A DNA stretch of 29,532 bases from JANNRA01 sp031401035 (GCA_031401035.1 JANNRA010000124.1:1-29532); one strand, 5' to 3'. Positions 18,103 to 27,411 are shown, counted from the first letter of the stretch. Notes: generated by a model from the sequence alone, not told the origin. Numbers and translations are program-made.

Positions 18103-18390
18103 ATGAGCTCATCGCCGGCGGACATGCTGCCGATCGTGCAGCGGTCATACGATCTGTGCGCGGCGCTGTACGAGCACGTGAACCGCTTGCCGCGCGCGCA
18201 GCGCGGGCTGATCGGGCGGGTGATGCTGGACGACGGGCTGCGCATGCTGGGGCTGTTCGCGGTGGCCAACCGGCGCCGCGAGAAGCGCGAGACGCAGGCC
18301 GAGGCGAGCGGGCATCTGGATGCACGGGCGCCGGTCATGGCGGGCCCGCCGGTCAGACGGCTGGGACGGTCGGTACACCGTAGCGGCTGA
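18103..18390 (+). CDS. Truncated Avd-like four-helix-bundle protein
   Basis: 95 residues. The first 60 or so (SYDLCAALYEHVNRLPRAQRG, GRVMLDDGLRMLGLFAVANRR, REKRE) look like helices 1 and 2 of the DGR accessory protein Avd, a small basic pentameric helper of the reverse transcriptase. After KRETQAEAS the family continuation (an ANxELxRLR-type third helix) is lost. The tail is Gly/Pro/Arg-rich and runs over the end of the convergent vapC. Typical Avd is near 110-125 residues, so this is probably a 3'-truncated remnant. It lies 91 nt after the FGE-fold gene. No reverse transcriptase follows. Confidence 0.6.
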   Translation: MSSSPADMLPIVQRSYDLCAALYEHVNRLPRAQRGLIGRVMLDDGLRMLGLFAVANRRREKRETQAEASGHLDARAPVMAGPPVRRLGRSVHRSG

Positions 18391-18745
18391 ACACCTCGTC
18401 CGCGGTAACGATCCGAAAGTCGTCAGCCAGCGCTTGCGAAATCAGGAGCCGATCAAACGGATCGCCATGGTGCGGCGGGAGACGGCGGACGGCGGCCGCA
18501 TGGCGGGCGGTCACGGGCAACTCGGCGAACCCGGACGCGGCGATGCTGGTGTCGATATCGAGGCCGGCGCTGTCGCTCCACTTGAGCTTGCCGATCGCGA
18601 CCTTGATCGCGATCTCCCATACGGAGGCGGCGCTTACCACGACCTCCGAGGTGGGCGCCGCGATGGCTTGTCGCGCCTGACGCCCCAAGCGCCGGCTATC
18701 CTGGAGCCACCACAGGAATACGTGCGAGTCGAGCAGCAACCTCAT
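18353..18745 (-). CDS. vapC: PIN-domain toxin, VapC family
   Basis: 130 residues with a complete PIN nuclease: MRLLLDSHVFLWWL (first Asp), SAASVWEIAIKVAIGKL (Glu), HHGDPFDRLLISQAL (Asp), and TADEVFSRYGVP (last Asp). The layout matches toxins paired with Phd/YefM antitoxins. The likely activity is tRNA or rRNA cleavage when free. The start overlaps the antitoxin stop by 4 nt (ATGA), and its 3' end overlaps the Avd-like ORF on the other strand by 38 nt. It looks intact, unlike the PIN remnant at 15055. Confidence 0.9.
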   Translation of the reverse strand: MRLLLDSHVFLWWLQDSRRLGRQARQAIAAPTSEVVVSAASVWEIAIKVAIGKLKWSDSAGLDIDTSIAASGFAELPVTARHAAAVRRLPPHHGDPFDRLLISQALADDFRIVTADEVFSRYGVPTVPAV

Positions 18746-19011
18746 CGCCGCCGCCGCGGCTCAACTGCGTCGCGGTAGAATGCGTCGAGGATCGTCTTTG
18801 GCAACGGGGCATCGAAGTCGCGGGCGATGACAATCCGCCCACGCATGAGTCCCGCCGTCCGGGGCTTTCTGGAGTCGCGCAAGGGGGCGAGCCGCGCGAG
18901 GGGTTTGCCGGCCCGGGCGATGAGGATCTCCTCGCCCGCAGCCGCCTGATCAACCAGTCGCGAAAGATGCGTCTTGGCCGCGTGGATGTTCACGACTCGC
19001 GCTCCCGACAT
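18742..19011 (-). CDS. Phd/YefM-family antitoxin
   Basis: 89 residues. VVNIHAAKTHLSRLVDQAAAG followed by EEILIARAGKPLARLAPL is the classic Phd/YefM DNA-binding N-terminal domain. The tail (GRIVIARDFDAPLPKTILDAFY) is the toxin-binding part. ATG 19011 has no Shine-Dalgarno sequence and abuts a palindrome. GTG 18993 (MNIHAAKTH) has GGGAG 8 nt upstream and may be the real start, giving 83 residues. It forms an operon with vapC. Confidence 0.88.
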   Translation of the reverse strand: MSGARVVNIHAAKTHLSRLVDQAAAGEEILIARAGKPLARLAPLRDSRKPRTAGLMRGRIVIARDFDAPLPKTILDAFYRDAVEPRRRR

Positions 19012-19027
19012 GGACTAAGTCTAGTCC
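19012..19027. promoter_or_regulatory. Candidate Phd operator
   Basis: GGACTA-AGTC-TAGTCC is a 6-bp perfect inverted repeat immediately upstream of the antitoxin. It is AT-richer than its surroundings. Phd-family antitoxins repress their own promoter at such palindromes. Position and symmetry are the only evidence. Confidence 0.45.
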
Positions 19028-19093
19028 GGTCGAATAGTCGCGGCAAGGCTCGCCGCAACGCCTGTCGCTGCTCAGCTCCTACTCCCGACTCCA

Positions 19094-19183
19094 TGGCTGG
19101 TCTATGCGAAGAAGCGAAAGGAGGACCTGACGCCGCAGCAACTCAGGATTCTGCGGACACTCACAGAGGAGGAATTCGGATGA
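19094..19183 (+). pseudogene. 3' remnant of a RelE/HigB-type toxin gene
   Basis: The frame reads WLVYAKKRKEDLTPQQLR and on to EEEFG, ending TGA 19183. This is the usual C-terminus of RelE/HigB toxins (LVYAKxxxxDLTPxQ...LxxEE). Upstream in the same frame nothing resembles the family, so only about 29 residues survive. The stop overlaps the start of the NadS-like antitoxin (ATGA), as in intact toxin-first modules. Confidence 0.7.
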
Positions 19184-19470
19184 AGACGAAGCGGTTTGCC
19201 GAGCTCGTTGCCAGCGTCAAGCAGGCTGGGCGGATCCGCCGTGGGCGTATGAGAGCCGGCCGGACCTTCGAGGTTCGCCCGATGGATATCCGCGCGATTC
19301 GCCAGAAGCTCGGACGGTCGCAGTCGGAGTTCGCCCCGATGATAGGGGTCAGCCTGTCGACGCTGCAGAACTGGGAGCAGGGTCGCCGCAAGCCGGTCGG
19401 GCCCGCACAAGCGCTGTTGCGGGTCGCCGCCGCGAATCCCCGCATGGTCGCGCAAGCACTGGCCTCGTGA
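19180..19470 (+). CDS. XRE-family antitoxin, NadS/HigA-like
   Basis: 96 residues. MKTKRFAELVASVKQAGRIRRG followed by RPMDIRAIRQKLGRSQSEFA and then MIGVSLSTLQNWEQGRRKP is the layout of NadS-type antitoxins with one Cro/CI helix-turn-helix. ATG 19180 has AGAGGAGG about 8 nt upstream. Its normal partner, a RelE/HigB-like toxin, is reduced to a C-terminal stub that overlaps it. The antitoxin appears intact and may still bind DNA. Confidence 0.85.
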   Translation: MKTKRFAELVASVKQAGRIRRGRMRAGRTFEVRPMDIRAIRQKLGRSQSEFAPMIGVSLSTLQNWEQGRRKPVGPAQALLRVAAANPRMVAQALAS

Positions 19471-19594
19471 TCGGCCGCCTCGCTCGGGTAAGGAGCAGGC
19501 GCCGGCGGGGCGGCGCGCGCCCACGTCGGCCGAGGCGAACGGGCCGCTGGATGCCGGTGCGCCCGAAGCTCCGCCGTGCTAGCTGCTTCCCACG

Positions 19595-19873
19595 ATGGTC
19601 GATGTGCGTCGTCGTACCCGGGAGTACGTCGAGCGCCTGGACCGCGCCCGGGCGACGTTGCGCGACGAGGTCGAGCCGGATGTCGCCCTGGTCCGCGGGC
19701 TCTCGCTCACCGAGCGCGGCGAGTGGATGGCGCGCGCCTGCGCCAGTGCCGGCGCGATCCTTGCAGCCCGGGCGGACCGCGCCGCGATCCTCGCTCGGCG
19801 TTAGCCCCTAGCGCCGGATTTCGAGGCCAAGTGGCACGCGCTCATGGAACGCCGGCGCCGCACGCGGTCATGA
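19595..19873 (+). pseudogene. Small helical protein gene interrupted by an amber codon
   Basis: ATG 19595 opens a 69-codon frame (TREYVERLDRARATL, LSLTERGEWMARACASAG) ended by TAG 19802-19804. The same frame continues without break as PLAPDFEAKWHALMERRRRTRS and stops at TGA 19871-19873, overlapping the ATG of the next gene (ATGA). That overlap shows the ancestral gene was 92 codons long, so the TAG is probably a nonsense change, for example from GAG. I do not know the function. It seems to be a partner of the following nucleotidyltransferase. Confidence 0.65.
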
Positions 19874-20137
19874 CGATCGAGACCCCCGCCGAGTTGGCCG
19901 TGTTGCTGGCCGGGTGCCTGGAGGCGATCGGCATCCCGTACGCCGTCGGCGGGGCGGTGGCGTATGGATTCTGGGGTGCCCCGCGTGGCACCCAGGGCCT
20001 CGACCTGAATCTGTTCCTCCCGGCCGAGCACATCGGTCCGGCGCTCGACGCACTGGTGGCTGTTCGATTGCGTCGGCGCGGACGACATCCGCGTCACGCG
20101 GTGGGACCTGCTCTGCGCCGCCTTGCCGCCAGCCTGA
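19870..20137 (+). pseudogene. Nucleotidyltransferase remnant with internal deletion
   Basis: From ATG 19870 the frame encodes an MNT/AbiEii-like N-terminus: ELAVLLAGCLEAIGIPYAVGG, then AYGFWGAPRGTQGLDLNLF. Near 20055 this frame becomes arginine-rich nonsense. The +1 frame at that point reads WLFDCVGADDIRVTRWD and CAALPPA to TGA 20137, which looks like the C-terminus of the same kind of protein. The central part, probably about 100 residues, is missing. The second catalytic carboxylates and helical domain are lost, so it should be inactive. Confidence 0.65.
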
Positions 20138-20154
20138 CGGGGCCGCTCACCTGA

Positions 20155-20657
20155 TCAACCAGGCGGACCAGTAGGGTCGGCGGTCGGCGCATCGCCAACA
20201 AACAGTGAGTGCGCCACCAGGATGCCGACGCCGACGGTGATGAACGAATCTGCGACGTTGAACGCCGGCCAGTACCAGCCGCGGTGGTAGACGAGCAGAA
20301 AGTCGGTCACCTCGCCGAAGGCGATGCGGTCGATGAGGTTGCCGATGGCGCCGCCGAGCACGCCGGCGACGGCGAAGAGCAGCCAGCGCTGCTGGGAGGG
20401 GATCTCGCGCAGGAAGTAGATCAGCACGCCGATAGCGACGGCGGTGGCGACGAAGAAGAACGGCAGCCGGAACGCCTCGTGCGCGCCGGCGAAGAGGCTG
20501 AAGGCGCCGCCCGGATTGGTGGCGTGGGTGAGCGAGAAGAACGCCGGCACGACCGGGATGACCTCGTGCAACGGCAGGTCGCGTCGCACCAGCCACTTGG
20601 TCAGTTGGTCGAAGACGACGACGCCGGTTGCGACCAGCGCCACGAAGACGCCCTTGT

Positions 20658-20661
<4 letters not shown>
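20155..20661 (-). CDS. lspA: Lipoprotein signal peptidase (signal peptidase II)
   Basis: Inner-membrane aspartyl protease that cuts signal peptides of lipid-modified prolipoproteins. 168 residues with four hydrophobic helices. Motifs are FDQLTKWLV (17-25), HATNPGGAFS (46-55), GGAIGNLIDR (103-112), and catalytic Asp120 (EVTDF) and Asp138 (FNVADS). GTG 20661 was chosen because the conserved N-terminus begins there and it overlaps the ileS stop (GTGA), so translation is coupled. The longer upstream frame is inside ileS. ileS-lspA is a common order. Confidence 0.95.
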
Positions 20662-23496
<2,835 letters not shown>

Positions 23497-23498
<2 letters not shown>

Positions 23499-23522
23499 GT
23501 TCGAGCCGAATGTTCGAGCCGA
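23497..23522. repeat. 13-bp tandem duplication at the ileS start
   Basis: ATGTTCGAGCCGA occurs twice back to back (23497-23509 and 23510-23522). The first copy includes two bases of the ileS start codon, on the opposite strand. It is a recent-looking duplication in the 5' untranslated region. Confidence 0.8.
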
Positions 23523-23695
23523 GGCGGTCTGGCGCTGATGCGGGCGGATGCGAGACGCCGATTCGGAGGCGCCAACGGCCGAGACGGAAGGATGTACCAA
23601 CCTGCCACCGGCAGTTCAATTGAGCCCAAGTCGCGCCGGTGGGTGCGCCAGCGGGTGCGTTGGCAGCGGCGCCGCTTTCGGGTAGGGAATAGGCG

Positions 23696-23908
23696 ATGGG
23701 TAAGCGCATGGTGACCAATTTCTGCCGGGCCGGCTTTCCGAGCCACGAGGCGATCGACGAAGACGGGCAGGCGAAGCCGTGCGTCTACGGCGTGCCATGG
23801 GTGAACCCCGACACGCTGGCGACGCTCGGTAAACTGCCCTCCGTGCGGACCGGGCCAAAGGGCGAGCCGGTCGCCGCCGACGCCTTCGCCAAGCGACCGC
23901 TGCGCTGA
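23696..23908 (+). CDS. Small hypothetical protein
   Basis: 70 residues from ATG 23696: MGKRMVTNFCRAGFPSH, then CVYGVPWVNPDTL, then AADAFAKRPLR. Third-base GC is like that of real genes, and it ends 13 nt before pgeF on the same strand, so it is probably real and cotranscribed. Two cysteines are present and no motif is recognised. It lies about 200 nt from the divergent ileS start; that gap must hold both promoters. Confidence 0.5.
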   Translation: MGKRMVTNFCRAGFPSHEAIDEDGQAKPCVYGVPWVNPDTLATLGKLPSVRTGPKGEPVAADAFAKRPLR

Positions 23909-23921
23909 GACGCGGCGGGGC

Positions 23922-24716
23922 GTGACGGTGACCACCGCGCCGGCCGATCCGCTCGCGGGTACGCCGCCGGCGTTGCGAGTGGACGGCTGGGACTCGGTCG
24001 AAGGTCTGGCGCACGGATTCTTCGGCCGCGCCGGCGGGGTGAGCAGCGGCCCGCTCGCGGCGCTCAACGTGTCGGAGCGGGTCGGCGACTCCCCCGGGAA
24101 TGTCGGCGCCAACTGGGCGCTGGTGGCGCGGGCGTTGCCGGGGCTGCGGGTGGTGCGCATGACGCAGGTGCACGGGGCGCGGGTGGTGCGCGTCGACGCG
24201 CCGACGCAGGAGGTGGGCGAGGCGGACGCGATGTTCACCGCCACGCCCGGGGTGGGGCTGGCGGTGCTCACCGCCGATTGCGTGCCGCTACTCGGCGTCG
24301 CACCGGCGCACGGCGCGGTGCTGGCGGTCCACGCCGGGTGGCGCGGCACCCTCGCCGGCGTCGCGGCGGCCGCCATCGCGGCGGCGGCCGCCGCCCTGGC
24401 CATTCCGCCGGCATCCTGGCGCCTCGCCCTTGGCCCGTCGATCGGCGGCTGCTGCTACGAGGTCGAGGCGGACCTCGGCGCGCGCTTCGTCGATCGCTGG
24501 GGGCCGATGCCGGACGCCTGGCGGCCGATGGGTGGGCGTGGCCAACTCGACCTGCGCGCCGCCAATCGCGCCATCCTGACTGCCAGTGGGGTACCGGGCG
24601 AGCAGATCGTCGACCTCGGTCCATGCACGAGCTGCGTGCAGCAGCAGTATTTCTCGCACCGTGCCTCGGGCGGCTTCGCCGGCCGCCACCTGAGCCTGAT
24701 CGGCCTGGCGCCGTAA
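23922..24716 (+). CDS. pgeF: PgeF/YfiH-family laccase-domain protein
   Basis: 264 residues of the multicopper-oxidase-like YfiH (DUF152) family. Known members act as purine nucleoside phosphorylases or as the peptidoglycan editing factor that removes misincorporated residues from UDP-MurNAc precursors. The zinc triad is visible: His84 in TQVHG, Cys120 in TADCVP and His137 in HAGWRG. GPSIGGCCYEV and YFSHRAS complete the signature. The start is GTG 23922. An Ala-rich helix (about 146-160) is longer than usual. A perfect inverted repeat follows the stop. Confidence 0.93.
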   Translation: MTVTTAPADPLAGTPPALRVDGWDSVEGLAHGFFGRAGGVSSGPLAALNVSERVGDSPGNVGANWALVARALPGLRVVRMTQVHGARVVRVDAPTQEVGEADAMFTATPGVGLAVLTADCVPLLGVAPAHGAVLAVHAGWRGTLAGVAAAAIAAAAAALAIPPASWRLALGPSIGGCCYEVEADLGARFVDRWGPMPDAWRPMGGRGQLDLRAANRAILTASGVPGEQIVDLGPCTSCVQQQYFSHRASGGFAGRHLSLIGLAP

Positions 24717-24728
24717 ATGTGCCGGTTG

Positions 24729-24783
24729 GGATCCCCTCACCCTGACCCTCTCCCAGCGGGAGAGGGTCAGGGTGAGGGGATCC
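24729..24783. repeat. Perfect 26-bp inverted repeat, REP-like
   Basis: Arms 24729-24754 and 24758-24783 pair over all 26 bases around loop AGC. The core, CCTCACCCTGACCCTCTCCC on one arm, is of a type I know as dispersed palindromes in GC-rich genomes. It starts 12 nt after pgeF and could terminate its transcript, though it has no T run. Confidence 0.8.
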
Positions 24784-24894
24784 GGATTCCCGCGCAGTTC
24801 ACAGCCAACGCCCCGGGTCCGCACAGTGGGGAAAATCGCAGTTGTCTGGCCCGCCACAGCAGGCTACTCTCGCCCCGTGCGGAAGGAGTTGGCG

Positions 24895-25212
24895 ATGAAG
24901 CGACTGGTGGTGATTCTCATGACCGCGGGCATGCTTAGCCTGGGGGTGGCGACGGCCGGGGCGCAGGAACGGTACGACTCCGACGAGAGTTCGCCGTCCC
25001 GTTACTACGCCGACGACTATGATTATGAGGACGCCTTCAGCAATCCACTGCGTCTCGCCTACTACATGATCTATCCGATCGGTTACACGGTCGAGTGGCT
25101 GGTCATGCGCCCGCTGCACTACGTCATCTCGCGGCCCGGCCTCGACAAGTTCTTCGGGTATACGCCGGTCGGCGAAGAGGGCAGTTCCAACCGCATGGGC
25201 GAGCACATGTAG
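24895..25212 (+). CDS. Small exported protein of unknown function
   Basis: 105 residues. The signal peptide MKRLVVILMTAGMLSLGVATAGAQ has a clear AxA-type cleavage site. The mature part is rich in Tyr and Asp (RYYADDYDYEDAF), then has a semi-hydrophobic segment, LAYYMIYPIGYTVEWLVMRP, and ends hydrophilic. AAGGAG lies about 8 nt before ATG 24895. A longer in-frame start near 24772 is inside the inverted repeat and unlikely. It may be an envelope protein that touches the membrane. I do not recognise the family. Confidence 0.75.
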   Translation: MKRLVVILMTAGMLSLGVATAGAQERYDSDESSPSRYYADDYDYEDAFSNPLRLAYYMIYPIGYTVEWLVMRPLHYVISRPGLDKFFGYTPVGEEGSSNRMGEHM

Positions 25213-25218
25213 GCGATC

Positions 25219-25242
25219 CCCCGGCCGCCACCGCGGCTGGGG
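25219..25242. terminator. Convergent terminator hairpin
   Basis: CCCCGGCCGC-CACC-GCGGCTGGGG forms a 10-bp stem with one G-U pair. It fills the 30-nt gap between two convergent genes and ends directly before the ddl stop. Confidence 0.6.
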
Positions 25243-26346
25243 TCAGGGGTTGAAGCGCGCGCGACGGCGACGTTCGCTGCAGCGTTCGACGGCGAGTTCG
25301 ATCAGGCGAGACACCAGCGCCCCACCCGGCAGTCCGCTCGCTTCCCACATCTTCGGGTACATGCTGATCGAGGTGAACCCGGGGATGGTGTTCAACTCGT
25401 TGAGGTAGAGAGCGCCGCTGCCGCGCTCGAGGAAGAAGTCGACGCGCGCCATGCCGGTGCATTCGAGGGTGCGGTAGGCCAGCAGTGCCAGCGCCACCAG
25501 GCGGGTGCGCGTCGCGTCGTCGAGGTCGGCGGGTATGCGCGTCTGCGCCAGACTGGCGGCGGCGTACTTGTCCTCGAACGAGTAGAAGGCGGCGCCGGGG
25601 ACGACCTCGCCCGGCACGGCCGCCTGCGGGTCGTCGTTGCCGAGCACGGCGCATTCGATCTCGCGCCCGTCGATGCCGCGTTCGACCAGGACCTTGGCGT
25701 CGAGTGCGAGCGCAGCCTCGACGGCGGCATCGAAGGTCGCCGCGGCGTCCTCGCTGACGCGCGTCACGCCGAGCGAGGAGCCCAAGCTGGCGGGCTTGAC
25801 GAACAGCGGCCGACCGAGGGCCATCGCGGCGGCGCGCAGCGCCGCCCGCTCGGCCGCCCAACGCGCCGCGGTGATGGTGATCCACGGCACCACCGGCACG
25901 CCGGCGTCGCGCAGCAGGCGCTTGCAGACGTCCTTGTCCATGCACAGCGCGGCGGCCAGAACGCCGACGCCGACGTAGGGCACGTCGAAGGTGTCGAGCA
26001 GACCCTGCATGGCGCCGTCCTCGCCATACGAGCCGTGCAGGACGGGAAAGACGGCATCGGCTTCGGGCAGGGCGTCCTGCGGCCGCGCCGGGTCGAGCAG
26101 CGCCAGGCGTCCGCCGCGCCGCATCGGTACCACCGGCCGGCCCGCCTCGCGTTCGACTTCATCGGCGAGGCCCCAGTAGGCGTCCTCCGCCAGCAGATGC
26201 CAGCCGCCGTCGCGGTCGATGCCGATCAGCAGCGGTGCGTAGCGGCCGCGGTCGAGGGACTCGACGACGAAGCGCGACGAGCGCAGGGAAATCGGGTGCT
26301 CGCCGGAGCGCCCGCCGAACAGGATGGCGATGACCGATCGCGTCAC
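25243..26346 (-). CDS. ddl: D-alanine--D-alanine ligase
   Basis: ATP-grasp enzyme that makes the D-Ala-D-Ala dipeptide for peptidoglycan. 367 residues from GTG 26346. Motifs are LFGGRSGEHPISLRSS near the N-terminus, VLHGSYGEDGAMQGLLD, LFVKPASLGSSLGV (ATP loop), FYSFEDKY (omega loop; the closing Tyr is typical of D-Ala rather than D-lactate specificity) and NELNTIPGFTSISMYPKMWE. The open frame runs 82 codons further upstream without similarity, so the GTG was chosen. It is a single gene, convergent with the small exported-protein gene. Confidence 0.94.
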   Translation of the reverse strand: MTRSVIAILFGGRSGEHPISLRSSRFVVESLDRGRYAPLLIGIDRDGGWHLLAEDAYWGLADEVEREAGRPVVPMRRGGRLALLDPARPQDALPEADAVFPVLHGSYGEDGAMQGLLDTFDVPYVGVGVLAAALCMDKDVCKRLLRDAGVPVVPWITITAARWAAERAALRAAAMALGRPLFVKPASLGSSLGVTRVSEDAAATFDAAVEAALALDAKVLVERGIDGREIECAVLGNDDPQAAVPGEVVPGAAFYSFEDKYAAASLAQTRIPADLDDATRTRLVALALLAYRTLECTGMARVDFFLERGSGALYLNELNTIPGFTSISMYPKMWEASGLPGGALVSRLIELAVERCSERRRRARFNP

Positions 26347-26467
26347 GCCGGCGGGTCTAGCACAGACGCCCGTCGTTCGTCCCCTTCCACGCCCGTGGGA
26401 GAAATCGTCTTGCGCCACAACCCGCGCCGGGTGTACGGTGCGCCATCTTTCGCTGACCAAGGAACCC

Positions 26468-26635
26468 ATGCAGACCATGCGCACGCACAGCACCCACCTA
26501 CATGCCGATCGCGGCACGCAGTGGTCCGCGTGCGCGCAGACGGTCTGCGCGGGGGCGACGGCGGCTGCGGCCAATAAGGTGCGTAGCGCCATTCGACCGG
26601 CGACGTCCGGTGGTCCTGCGGGAGGAGTCCCCTAA
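26468..26635 (+). CDS. Possible 55-residue small protein
   Basis: ATG 26468 has AAGGA 5 nt upstream and opens MQTMRTHSTHLHADRGTQW, then SACAQTVCAGATAAAA, ending TAA 26635. A strong Rho-independent terminator follows 30 nt later, which supports a short transcript ending here. His and Cys are frequent near the N-terminus. No family is recognised. It could instead be the spacer of a small RNA. Confidence 0.35.
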   Translation: MQTMRTHSTHLHADRGTQWSACAQTVCAGATAAAANKVRSAIRPATSGGPAGGVP

Positions 26636-26665
26636 GCAACTCGACTCATACCTCTTGCGACATAA

Positions 26666-26700
26666 GGGCCACCGGACAAAATCCGGTGGCCCTTTTTTTT
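26666..26700 (+). terminator. Rho-independent terminator
   Basis: A perfect 11-bp stem GGGCCACCGGA / TCCGGTGGCCC (26666-26676 with 26682-26692), loop CAAAA, followed by eight T (26693-26700). This is the best canonical terminator in the window. It lies 50 nt before the HTH gene. Confidence 0.92.
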
Positions 26701-26749
26701 GGCCCCGCGCACGGGGCCGGACGCTACACAACGGAAGGAGGCAACGACG

Positions 26750-26983
26750 ATGCAAGCACTCGATGCGAAGTTCGTGGCGGAGCGGCTGCGGGAAGTGGTG
26801 GCGGAGGAACCGAAGGCGTTCGCCTATGACATCGGCGTTAGCCTGTCCGCCGTCTACAACTATCTGAACGGCCGTATTCCGACGACCGAGGTGCTGTTCC
26901 GCATCTCCCGCCACACCGGGCGGCCGATGGAGTGGTTTCTGGCTCTGGACGACGTCCACGAGCTGAAGCAGGCTGCGGCCTGA
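26750..26983 (+). CDS. Small helix-turn-helix regulator
   Basis: 77 residues. FAYDIGVSLSAVYNYLNGRI (24-43) is a helix-turn-helix of the Cro/CI type, followed by PTTEVLFRISRHTGRPMEWFL. There is no extra sensing domain, so it may be a simple repressor or an antitoxin without a toxin. AAGGAGG lies 8 nt before ATG 26750. The palindrome at 26701-26718 just upstream could be its own operator. No partner gene is visible. A hairpin terminator follows. Confidence 0.8.
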   Translation: MQALDAKFVAERLREVVAEEPKAFAYDIGVSLSAVYNYLNGRIPTTEVLFRISRHTGRPMEWFLALDDVHELKQAAA

Positions 26984-26996
26984 GCCGCTCCGGTGA

Positions 26997-27031
26997 CGCG
27001 GCGGGGAGTCCTCCCCCCACTCCCCGCCGCG
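26997..27031 (+). terminator. Hairpin after the HTH gene
   Basis: A 13-bp perfect GC-rich stem (26997-27009 with 27019-27031) around a 9-nt C-rich loop, with no T run. It lies between the HTH gene and the S4-domain gene and may terminate or stabilise the upstream transcript. Confidence 0.55.
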
Positions 27032-27051
27032 CACCGGGCCCTCGCAGCGTC

Positions 27052-27411
27052 ATGAGTGAAGCGACCCCAACCCTGCGTATCGACCGCTGGCTGTGGGCCG
27101 CGCGCGCCTTCAAGACGCGCCCGCTGGCCGCCGCGGCCTGCGACGGCGGCAAGGTGACCGTCAACGGCTCCGCCGCCAAGGCTCACAAGGCGGTGCGCCC
27201 CGGCGACGAGATCGTCATCACCGTCGCCGGCGATCGCCGCATCTGGAAGGTCCTGGGGCTCTCCGACCGTCGCGGCCCGGCCGCTGCGGCGCGCCTGCTA
27301 TACGAGGACCACACCCCGCCGCCGCCGCCGCGCGACCCCGGCGAGCCGGTCCGCGCCGGCGCCCGCCCCACCAAGCGCGACCGCCGCCAGATGAAACGCG
27401 TCTTCGGTTGA
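27052..27411 (+). CDS. S4-domain RNA-binding protein, Hsp15-like
   Basis: 119 residues. The S4 domain begins LRIDRWLWAARAFKTRPLA, followed by GGKVTVNGSAAKAHKAVRPGD, which matches heat-shock protein 15 (HslR). HslR binds free 50S subunits that carry nascent chains and helps recycle them. The C-terminal tail is Pro then Arg/Lys-rich (RPTKRDRRQMKRVFG), as in the family. ATG 27052 begins just before the domain. It is followed 68 nt later by a stress-type thioredoxin gene, which fits a protein-quality role. Confidence 0.88.
   Translation: MSEATPTLRIDRWLWAARAFKTRPLAAAACDGGKVTVNGSAAKAHKAVRPGDEIVITVAGDRRIWKVLGLSDRRGPAAAARLLYEDHTPPPPPRDPGEPVRAGARPTKRDRRQMKRVFG

Larger units (their letters stand above)
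26347..26749. other. Intergenic region between ddl and the HTH gene
   Basis: Just over 400 nt that separates divergent units. It holds one possible small ORF (26468-26635), a classic T-run terminator (26666-26700), a GGCCCC-GCGCAC-GGGGCC palindrome (26701-26718) and the strong ribosome site of the HTH gene. I see nothing else I can support. Confidence 0.5.

Noticed and set aside
18391..20154. DGR reverse transcriptase or template repeat downstream of the Avd-like ORF
   Set aside because: No frame shows reverse-transcriptase motifs such as the YxDD box and no near-copy of 17898-17999 was seen. The space is filled by toxin-antitoxin genes and remnants.
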